Assembly: GCA_025602915.1 (NCBI GenBank)
Contig: JAHLJZ010000069.1
Span: 1-64,000, forward strand
Direction of reading: 5' to 3'
DNA: 64,000 nucleotides
DNA from: Paraphysoderma sedebokerense
Lineage: Eukaryota; Blastocladiomycota; Physodermatomycetes; Physodermatales; Physodermataceae
Made by a program: the position numbers and the translations under genes. Below, in pieces: positions 22,814 through 32,317 of the stretch (position 1 is the stretch's first letter; each line of letters begins with the position of its first letter). The notes beneath the pieces were generated by a model. The model was not told the origin of the DNA, did not search any database, and saw nothing but the letters and a program-made list of their open reading frames with translations.

Positions 22814-24672
22814 TTACCCAAACCGTAATCGAAACCCAACACCCGTATCTTGTGCACTATAATCTACCATATCACCTAACAATATCCCCGCTTCACCGTC
22901 ATCGGTACCAGATAACCCTTCGATACCATGTAACGCGTGAGGCGCAGAGGGAGAGTATGTTTTTCGTCTAGTAGGGAGGTTGAGGTGGAGTTAAATGGGG
23001 TCAGGAGATGAGAAAGATAATAGAGAAGGAGACAAACTTTTCGCCTTGGGCTTTTGATGGGAATGTAGGGAATAGAGAGGGATCTTTTGGTAATGGACTT
23101 TCACTATCGAGTGTACAAGACACAACAAAAATTGAAAAAAAGAATAGTTAAAAAAAATTAGATGGTTTTCTTGAGTTGCAGACATGGAAGAATAAACGTA
23201 CGTAAAGTAAGGATGTTTTAAAGCTTCTTCGGCCGTGATGCGTTGTTCAGGATCATAAGCCAACATTTTACTCAACAAGTCGATTCCGTTGCTTGTTAAA
23301 TTTGAGAATTTACTACGTAGACTACTACGGGTGTTGATATCGAAATTTATCGATTTCGCTAATGGGAGAGACATCCAGTTGGGCCAGGTTTCATGGGTCG
23401 GCATACCCAGGAGATTGAAAATCTGTTGGTATGAACCGGATTAGTTTAACTTGGAGGAGGAATTTTGGGGAAGAAAGACAGAAAGTAAGATAATATGCCT
23501 TTGACAATTGGTCTAGTTCTCCGCGGCCTGGTAGTAAGGGTTCTTTGTTGATGAGTTCGGCAAATATGCAGCCGACAGACCACATGTCGATGGCGGTGGT
23601 ATATTCCTTGGCTCCTAACAACAATTCTGGTGCTCTATTTTATATTCCAAAGCAATCAGAGATTTGAAAGACAGTAATAAAATCTCTTGAAAAATTCCCT
23701 ACGTACCTGTACCATAAAGTCACCACCAACTGGGTCATTGTACCTAACGGACTTCCAAATTTTCTGGCAAGTCCGAAATCAGCGACTTTGATTTGACCTT
23801 GATTGTTCATTAATAAATTAGATGTTTTCAAATCCCGATGAACTATCCAGTTGTCATGCAATAAAGCCACGGCCGATAAAAGTTGTAACATCAAAGTTTT
23901 AACTTCGGATTGCAAGAACGGTGATCGCATGCCCTCCATTAATGATTTGAGATCGTGCTCAACGAATTCCATCACAATGAAGATGCTAGATTTAGATATT
24001 CCAAGAATAATCGAATATGAGTGCCAGTTCAACAACCAAATACCGTTTTCGTACCAACCTTGTTAAGCTTTCGCCGACTGCGATTTCCCTCACATCGACA
24101 ATATTAGGATGTTTCGCCATGAGTAAAGTATGTATCTCTCTTAAACTAGTCACCGGGAACCCATTCTGTTCCTTCTCCAATTTCAGTTTCTTTAAAGCTA
24201 CTATTTCACCAGTATTCCTATCCTTTGCGCGATACACAACCCCGTAAGCGCCTTCTTCGATTCGATTCAGTTTTTCGTAGTTATCTACACTCCTGCAAGA
24301 CGACAATATGGGAAAAGATTTATTGATTGGTGGAATTTTAAATGCAATAGGTTCAGGTGAAGACGAGCCTGGTTGATCCGGTTCATTGATTGACGATGTC
24401 TGTTCGGTTTGTGACGATGGTAATGGCGAATATGTATCATGATGAGCCGAGTCTTGAGAAACGGGTTGCTGTGAATCAGAAGGTAGAATTGTCTTTGATT
24501 TTTTCTTTTCTTCTTTTTTCCTCCTTTTCCGCCTCCTCTCGTCCTCTGAATCGCTTTCTTCAGTTTGCCATTTGGATTTCCTCGGTTTTGGAGGTAATTT
24601 AGTTTCAGCTGATGATTGATCCTGTAGCGTACCGACAGTGGGGGATTGTTGTATATCTGGATTATCGGCCAT
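22814..24672 (-). CDS. CDK11 (PITSLRE-type) cyclin-dependent kinase
   Basis: Nuclear kinase linked to transcription and pre-mRNA splicing. Six exons: 24059-24672, 23707-23985, 23499-23634, 23202-23422, 23038-23103 and 22814-22967; 489 residues. The N-terminus is charged ([10 protein letters not shown], Ser/Glu-rich). The kinase domain starts near residue 125 with the Gly loop [24 protein letters not shown] and the signature [11 protein letters not shown], close to the PITSLRE helix. [16 protein letters not shown], the T-loop region and [11 protein letters not shown] follow, then ELDQLSKIFNLLG and the CDK11-type tail [15 protein letters not shown] ending GFRLRFG. Intron 3 (23423-23498) begins with GC rather than GT. 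The gene is head to head with SSL1 (172 bp apart). CDK10 is the main alternative, but the tail favours CDK11. Confidence 0.95.
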
Positions 24673-24844
24673 AAATTTTCATATAATATATTGTAAAAGC
24701 TAATGACGAAATTTTATATATGGTTTCAATGAGTTTTACCGGATTCCGGTCGCGGTTGTTCGATTCTGATCGTCCACCATTATCCGAGTTCAAAACAAAC
24801 AAAACAGCCAAAATAAATTACACTGGCCCCATTTAAATTAAACT
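24673..24844. promoter_or_regulatory. Divergent promoter CDK11 / SSL1
   Basis: 172 bp between the two divergent start codons, AT-rich, with a short GC-rich core around 24740-24785. Both genes encode transcription-machinery components (CDK11 and a TFIIH subunit), so shared control would make sense; that is inference from position. Confidence 0.5.
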
Positions 24845-26687
24845 ATGGATACCGACGACATTGACGTCGATGTGATTGGGTCTCCGACAGACGAGAGAAC
24901 TGCTTCTCATTTGACAGGAACGACATCCAATGCTTATACTTGGGAAGAAGAGTACAAGCGTTCGTGGGACGTCATTCAGGAAGATGAATCCGGGAGTTTA
25001 AGTACTGTGGTGGATAGGTTACAAAGTGAATTGCGTAGAAAAAGGTACAATTCCTACTCATACTTTTGTAATCTTTTATATTTCGAAATGCACCCATGAT
25101 TATCCATTGCAAGGCCGATATCGAAACTGGAACTAAGATTCATTTTACTTGATATTCCATTCAACCATATTTGATTATTCCAAAAGACTCCTACGAGACA
25201 CCAGATCCATACAACGTGGGATTATTCGTCATTTAATGTTGATCGTAGACTTGTCGATATCGATCCAAGAAAAAGATTTAAAACCTTCTCGATTTGACCT
25301 CACCATGTCCTATCTCGAGTCGTTTATTCTGGAATACTTTGACCAAAACCCTATCAGTCAGTTAGGCATCGTGATTACGAGGAATGCAGTTGCTGAACTT
25401 ATTAGTGAACTGAGTGGTTAGAATGATTTTCTTCGTTGGAAAACTGATCGTTGTCATCGCCGGTGTTAATTCCTTTTGTATGTTGGTTTACAGGTAACCC
25501 GGCGGACCACATAAAAGCTTTAAAAGTTAAAGATAATGTTGAACCAAGAGGGGAACCATCATTACAGAATGCTTTGGAAATGGCAAGAGGAGCGCTGTTG
25601 TTCGTATTCTCCATCGGTTAACGCTGGTTTCAGCGAAAAATTCCTATCGACTGATGTTCACAATTATTTATCCTTTAGGCATGTGCCTTCTCATGGAACT
25701 CGAGAAATCTTGGTGGTATTCTCGGCATTATCTACCTGCGATCCAGGAAATATATACGAAACCATCTCACGACTCAAAAAAGATATGATGCGAGTATGTG
25801 TCGTCGGTCTCGCTGCCGAAGTTCAAATTTGTAAAATGCTCTGTCGAGAGACCAAAGGTAAATTGATTCTATAGCGAGAGTTTGTATTTAGTTCAATCGT
25901 CATATAAACTTTGGGCCTCACCAAACTATTCGTTTATAGGAAGTTACGCGGTCGTGTTAAATGAACCACATTATAAAGAGGTTCTTTGGGACAACATTAC
26001 CCCACCACCGATAACGACTGCAAAACGGTCCAGCAATTTGCTGGTAATGGGTTTCCCGGAAAAGATAATATCAAAAGTTCCATCTCTGTGTGCTTGGTAA
26101 GCTTGAGCACCTCTCGTGTTCCAAATCGCCTGGTAGATACCGTAAACCCTGACCATGAGGAATTCACTCAACATATTAGTCACGACACTCCTACTACCTC
26201 CGGATTTCAGTGTCCGCGATGCCAATCGAAACTATGCAATATACCCACTGATTGCGCAGTCTGTAATCTAACGCTAGTATCATCTCCTCATTTAGCGCGG
26301 AGTTATCACCATTTATTCCCTACTATCAATTTCTCCGAAGTGGATTGGTCGAGGTAATTTTTTTCATATGCATCCTGAGTTGTTATATTACTCCTTATGA
26401 CATATGTCTCACATATATATTTCTTTTCTTCAAAATCCCACAACAGGGCGAAAACAACACACTGTTTCGCCTGTCAAATTCCCTTCCCGTCTCCACCTGC
26501 TCCTTCAGACTCGGTTCCAAACGGACGATCAGATTTAGCAACACTTATCCCATCACGACTGAAATCGACGATTCCGACGACAACGAATAGATACGAATGT
26601 CCAAAATGTCGGAACCATTTTTGTATTGATTGTGATGTGTATATTCACGAGGTGTTACATAATTGTCCTGGTTGTTGTATGATATGA
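24845..26687 (+). CDS. SSL1: TFIIH core subunit SSL1/p44
   Basis: Subunit of the TFIIH core that binds and stimulates the XPD/Rad3 helicase in nucleotide-excision repair and transcription initiation. Seven exons: 24845-25044, 25187-25416, 25494-25599, 25679-25857, 25940-26096, 26180-26353 and 26447-26687; 428 residues. An acidic N-terminus precedes a von Willebrand A-type domain ([68 protein letters not shown]). Then come the Cys-rich zinc modules [17 protein letters not shown] and [10 protein letters not shown], and the C-terminal C4-type finger ([20 protein letters not shown], then LHNCPGC). All motifs match p44/Ssl1. It converges on the poly(A) polymerase gene, with 124 bp between stop codons. 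Confidence 0.96.
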
Positions 26688-26811
26688 GTGTAATTTAATG
26701 GAAATAAAACGTTGAATAGTATTAGAATCATTGATTATGAAGTTATCCAGTGCTTGATAGGATGTAATATGTACTGAAGGTCGATAGAAGTCGTTAAACT
26801 ATAAATTGTAT

Positions 26812-28815
26812 TCACACATGTCGTATTTTCTTCTCGGGTGTTGGATTATCGGAATCTAACTGAGACCCTGATGCTACAGAATGATTCCTTCCCGAAAACT
26901 TCTGTTTTCCGTCCTTCCGAGATTGTCTTTCCAGCAACTGCTCTCTTTTGTCTTTGGCCGCATCTTTTTTCTTGTCGTTCATCTTATTATCGCGTTTCCT
27001 TTTATTCTGTCGATCTCCATCTTGATTGCGGCCTCTCGGTCGATCATTGTCCCATTTGCCAACTTCCCATCGAGTTTTTGGTCCTGGAGCTCGTAAATAC
27101 GATTTGCACTCATTCTGAACTTTGTCCAATATACTCTGACAAAGTGTGTCCCAAGGTGTTGCCGACGCTTTGCTCGATTTAAGATGATTATAGAACAAGT
27201 TTGAGTAAATGCTTAAACTCGTTTTTTGCGATGTTAATACTGATTGAGGTATACGATGAATGCTCATCAACGGTGTCATAATCAAATTTAATTGTTCTAA
27301 GATATCCGAGCCAGGATTCTTGGGAGTAAATACAATGTAATAAGATCTCAAGTTCTTTCGGAATTCGTAGAATTGGGTAGGTGAAGTCGCCCGGGCTATA
27401 TTGTTCTCTCGGTCGGTGACAGCGGAGATGTAAAGTTGATTTTGGCGTTGTGAATCATTTGACGAATAATCGCTCTGTCTCGAACAATCAGTTACCTGAA
27501 CAAGATTTCCTAAATTGAAAATTGATGTACCTTATTAAAGAAATTTGCCGTTGTCATGTCGATTCCATACTTTTCCGAATCAAAGGCCCGGTAAAATGAA
27601 CAAAAATGGTAAAATAAAAAACCTAAATTCGGAACCTCTACATTCTGCCGTTCAAATTGCTAAGTCGTATAAAAGAGATAATGATTACTCTTCCGTGCAA
27701 ACGACTACGAGGTAAGGGACAGATCAGACATAACACACATTACCTTGAGCAAAAATGTCAACATCATCATTATAGTAAACGATGCCAAACCGCCTTTTGC
27801 AGTATCGCCAATTTCGTGCAAATTTTTCAAATGTGATTTCCAAAAGATGATGAAGGGCCTGTAGAGATTTGGATACAGGTCGAGCTGTTGCAATATGTAA
27901 TTGGTTCCTTCAGTTCCTAGAGCTTCTTTGAAACATATATCTACATTAATATTCGTCACTTTATCCCGATACTTTAGGATAGGAATCTGGTCATAAGAAC
28001 AAAAGTTAATTCAAATTCGTTCGAAGTGAGAGCGGCCGACCCGTAGGGTAGAAGCCAAACCTTGATCATCGGTAGTGAATCAAATTCTTTGCCGATGATG
28101 GGCAGAAAATAATTTAATTTCTTCATGACATTGCTTGCTTTAACTTTCTCGCACGCTGCAGATTGTGCTTCGGTATCGTATAGTATCACATCAATATCAC
28201 TATTGAACGGGTCAATCGTGGAAAATTTAAAACGATATTTAGCTACCGCACTCACTTCGACAAAACTAACACAGTCTATAGAAAACATTACCTATCTGAT
28301 AATTCCAGTCCGGTTATGCTGCTCCCGAATTTTCGAACTTCGTACTTCCCATTAAAAGCCGTCCGAATCAGACATTGTAATCGTTGAAAAGTTAACTCTC
28401 GTAACCTGGTTTCTTCAACCTTCAGTGCCACATCTTGCTCGTGCTTCCTTAACTCAAAATCTAGACTTGAGTGGTACAATTCAAGAGAATCAAAGAATAA
28501 AAGTCTATCGTTTAGCCTTGATTTGACGGAACCCCGCGAAAGGATGAATGGGGATTACCATAGGAAAAAACTATTTCGACATTCAATCGGAAGTTGGTCT
28601 GTAGAACAAGATAACTCTAAGGATATGTCAGGTGTAATACGAATTCTTTGATCTTCCTGCATTATTACTATAAACGTTGAAATACACGCAATGTAGAGCC
28701 GGTTCAAATCATTGCAGCCTGCAGGTGAAAATTCGTCGTGCTGTTTTCGTGACTTGTTTATTTCAAAAGATAATCCTAGCTTGGTTGCCAAGTGAGCTGA
28801 TGAGGAATGCAGCAT
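26812..28815 (-). CDS. Non-canonical poly(A) polymerase / TUTase, TRF4-PAPD5-like
   Basis: DNA polymerase beta-type nucleotidyltransferase that adds A or U tails to RNAs, as TRF4/5 does in nuclear TRAMP-type surveillance. Proposed exons: 28559-28815, 28292-28516, 28061-28199, 27744-27986, 27531-27644 and 26812-27495; 553 residues. The catalytic region shows FGSSITGLELSDSDIDVILY (Gly-Ser plus the DxD aspartates). The PAP-associated part contains INVDICFKEALG, GGLASFTIMMMLTFLL and NLGFLFYHFCSFY. The C-terminus is Lys/Arg/Asp-rich and disordered, typical of RNA-binding tails. The first exon and its 42-nt intron are the weakest part; the recognisable domain begins near 28516. The gene is head to head with the next gene. 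Subfamily (TRF4 against Cid1/TUT) is not settled. Confidence 0.87.
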
Positions 28816-28988
28816 AATCAGATTCGTTATTTTTTAAACAATTACATATATCGCCAATGATGCGGAATAAAGCAGAGTTTATAGACATCTTGAGCATACA
28901 TATATTGTACAATCATCCATAAATCCATGTCGACTTTTCGTCGCGTCTGTTCAACCTCCATTCCTCAAACCACACCCACATATTTCAG

Positions 28989-29934
28989 ATGACTTCCGCG
29001 GCAGATAATACAAATGCAAACAGATTAAAACAGAATTGTGCTTTTCTCGACTCAATTGCCGGGAACCATGATCTATTTTCGTCTTCGATCCAATTGTTTC
29101 CTGCTGAAATACTTCAAGAAGCTGCCAACAGCATAGACGATTCCAGGTGCGGGTTTCTCTTGCAAGAAATCACAGAGAGCAAAAGCTTTGAATTGACGAA
29201 TATTTAATTTTAAATTTTCTTGAATATAGTGCCATTACCTCCTCAAACATGAGAAAGCATATCAAGTATTTACATAAAAAAATTGAATCACTAGAGACTG
29301 AAGTCGATTCCAAACTTTCTGATTCTTCTTCTGCCGACGCTATCGTATCTGCCGTAAGTACATACTCAGATACTAATGTCTATTGATATTGAGTACTAAG
29401 CTTATGACCATAGGATCCAGCCTCCCTTTCTCACATGGCAGAGTTCAACAAAGTCACCGGTAACATAACGAAAGAAATGAATCGATTTATAAAACAGTAT
29501 CCCGTGGAAATTGAGCCTTGGATTCGACATTTTAGGATGAATGGGAGACAGACTAAGAAACCTAAAAATGATGGTAAGACTAAACTTCTCAATCATGCTC
29601 ATGACAGAATGTTACTTACTTCGCATACACGTCGCTAGATTTGGGAAAGTTGTCGAGCGAAGCCTTGCCATCGTTAAAGGCTGTCAAAAAGGTAAAACTT
29701 AATGTCAATTATATTTGAATTTTACTTTTTGATTTGGAATATTGACAATTACTGGTCGCCTGGTTGCAGTTTTTAGAGACTATTGAAACTCAAAAGGCCA
29801 TGGATGAAGCCATTCACAAAACGCTGGATCCGGCTCTGACAGAAAACTTGGGAAGAATCAAGGATGGCTTAGATATCAGCGTAGTTGGTCTTGTAGACGA
29901 ACTGGAAAAGGAGCGGAAAATGTTGAGTCGGTAG
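28989..29934 (+). CDS. Unknown 219-aa helical protein
   Basis: Five exons (28989-29146, 29230-29353, 29414-29573, 29639-29691, 29770-29934) join in frame through GT-AG introns to give 219 residues. I do not recognise the family. The protein is predominantly helical and charged, with no signal peptide, membrane span or catalytic motif. Segments such as HIKYLHKKIESLETEV and KKFLETIETQKAMDEAI suggest short coiled coils. The size and composition would fit a subunit of a small kinetochore, tethering or lysosome-biogenesis complex, but that is a guess. The start at 28989 is the first ATG after the 173-bp divergent promoter shared with the poly(A) polymerase gene. Confidence 0.8.
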
Positions 29935-30186
29935 CGAGATCCTTTGGTTCCGTAATTCAAAAAATTAAATCAAGTATCCCGCTTCACTTTGTATAGACAA
30001 CGAAATAATTGCAACTGTAGTTAATAATAGAATTCTTATCGATTATTCCCCATAATAGGTTACATGGGACTGTTCAAACTAGAACTATGTATGACATTGA
30101 CGAATAGGCCTTGATGGATACTGGAGAACCAAGAGAAAGTCTACTTGGGTCTATCTAACTTTGCATGATAACAAATCAGGAGGTGT

Positions 30187-31406
30187 TTAAAGCAGAACGC
30201 CTTTCATGACAGTTATAGACTCCCCTTCCAAGTACACTCGCCCATCGTCTATCCATCTTAAATACAATACACCCCCTCGATCGGGATACGCCTGGAATGC
30301 AGTCAAAGTACTTTTCCCGAATTTTTGACACCAATATGGCGCGAGTAAGCAGTGAGCTGAACCCGTCACTGGATCTTCGGGTACACCTAGTAAGAGAAGA
30401 ATACATGGTCAAAATGAACTCTAAAGGAATCTTGTAGAAGGGAAGGAAATACGTACCTGCAGCTGGAGCGAATACTCGTGAAATGATATCATAACTCGGA
30501 TTCGCTGATTTTGTTGTTATTACGACCGCTCTAGTTTTTAACTTTGCCTGTCGCCGATACTGATATCAATAAATGCATGGATAAAAGCTGTGGTAAAGTG
30601 AAAAATACCATTTCCGCCAAGTCTGGCTTCACCGTGGCGACATCCACAGAGCCGTCTACTTCAACCACGATATCAAATCTATTTCTTCCCACATAACTGA
30701 TTCCGCCTTTGATTCCCAGCACTGTTTCTAATCTGGCAATTTTGGTATCTTCGTCTTGCGCTCCTGGCGACACCTCTTTCGGCCTTTCATCGGGGAACGA
30801 CATCTGCACTTTCTCGCCCTTTTTTGTACAGATCAAGATACCAGACAGTGTAGTGAAATGAATTGATTTGTTTGATGGAATATTCAGATGGTTGTACAAG
30901 ATATGTGCAGAAGCTAAAGTGGCATGCCCACATAATTCAATTTCAGTTGTCGGAGTGAACCATCGCAAGTGATAATGTATTTCGTCGGTGGACGGAGATG
31001 CCAGCCCCCTCAAGAATGCTGTCTCTGAAAGGTTGAACTCTGCGATAGATGAATAAAAGCAAGGGTTGAACAATGAGTTTGCAAGTCAAAAGGTGGATAT
31101 TAAGGCTTTTGATCTACTGAAACAAGATTGATGGATTTTCTGAACTTCAACGACTGACCTCTACAGGAAAAGCAAAGCAGGCGGCACATCAAAAATCAGT
31201 TAATGATCAGAGCCATACAGTATAGGTTTATCCCCGTTGAAGAAGTTGATTGAGATATTAAAGTACCCAGCAACTTTTAAAAGAATTGAGTCGTCTGGAA
31301 AGGCATCAGGGAGGATAATCACTGCGGCTGGATTGCCAGTAAACCTTGCAGATGTGAAAGCATCAACAATGTAGTAGTCTTGATTTTGGAGAGAATATTG
31401 CTTCAT
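30187..31406 (-). CDS. PhzF/PBLD family isomerase-like protein
   Basis: Member of the PhzF epimerase-like fold (human PBLD, bacterial YddE); the physiological substrate in fungi is unknown. Exons are 31267-31406, 31159-31160, 30609-31039, 30457-30547 and 30187-30386; 287 residues, almost exactly PBLD length. Motifs: IVDAFTSARFTGNPAAVIIL, GEFNLSETAFLRG with the catalytic Glu, HLRWFTPTTEIELCGHATLA, VFAPAAGVPEDPVTGSAHCL and DRGGVLYL. The two-base exon AG (31159-31160) is needed: joining exon 1 straight to exon 3 shifts the frame, while inserting AG yields KVAGEFNLSETAF, co-linear with the family. A downstream in-frame alternative would lose four conserved residues. Divergent from the SulP gene. 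The enzyme call is firm; substrate is not known. Confidence 0.93.
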
Positions 31407-32317
31407 CGCGGCGGCAAGTATTTCGCTAGATGCGTTTTCGTATTACCAACCAGTTCAAAATCCATGATGAACCTGATATCGGGATTCTGAAACGTTGATC
31501 TGAAATCAGTGAAAAAAATCCTGTGCGAAGACCCGAACGCGACTGCTTTTTGGACTTTTTTTACATGATTTCGACTTGCGGCCGATCTTTGTATGGACGA
31601 TCTCTGTAAATTATCTAATCTCAGTCGGATTTTTCTATAGCATTTGAGATTAGGAACACTTTTCCTGTAATCATCATTAGCACTCCCATGAGAACAACTC
31701 ATCCAGGTGTAGATTACTCATTACACGGTAACCCATGGCCTCTCTCAGTCTCAATGTGACAGTGTCTCTACCAAAACACAAGCATGATTCTAATTTCTGG
31801 CGATATTCAATGGTGAACTGTTTGAGGAGTCTAGAACAACTTCACAAGAGACAGATGGCGGGTCAGACAGTGTGAGAAAGCAGCGAGAAAGCGGGAGGAA
31901 GGAGACAATTCCCTGAGAGTCATCCCATTGTTCGTCAGTGTGGCGTCATTCAGCTGGCGGGGATCGGCGCTTATCAGGCCACGTGACGTAATAGGAAACC
32001 ACGCGGCGCTCTGTCATACGCATAAGGCAAGCGCACATTCCAGAACAGGCAAGGAACGGAAGCGAATTTTCTGGACTCGCTCCCTCCCTCTTCCACCGCA
32101 CCCACCCTTCCCTGCCCTCCCAGATACCCGCAATCATCTCTACCTATCCCGGTAAGTCTTCCCTCGCTTTCTCCCACCACTCATCCCTTCCGCATATCCC
32201 CACAGCCCTGTGGTCGCGGCACCCCCCGAGTCAGCCCGTGTTCTCACATTGATTTCATTTTGTTTGGTTTGATGCGTGAACTCGTGGGGCACATAGCTTT
32301 TCTGGACTGTTCTAGTT
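31407..32317. promoter_or_regulatory. Divergent region PhzF / SulP with promoter and 5'-UTR intron
   Basis: About 910 bp between divergent start codons. The plus strand is purine-rich around 31860-31915 and pyrimidine-rich around 32080-32150; at the switch sits GCGCTTATC (31967-31975), followed by CACGTGA (31980-31986), which overlaps TGACGTAA (31984-31991). CACGTGA is the reverse of the TCACGTG site used by Cbf1-type factors on sulphur genes in yeast, and TGACGTAA is a CRE/ATF-like site. A donor GGTAAGT at 32150-32156 and an acceptor TTCTAG ending at 32315 suggest a 5'-UTR intron just before the SulP ATG. Site functions are inferred. Confidence 0.55.

Noticed and set aside
28690-28730. T-arm-like GGTTCAAATC suggesting a tRNA
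   Set aside because: No matching T-stem complement, acceptor stem or anticodon arm; the bases read as coding sequence.
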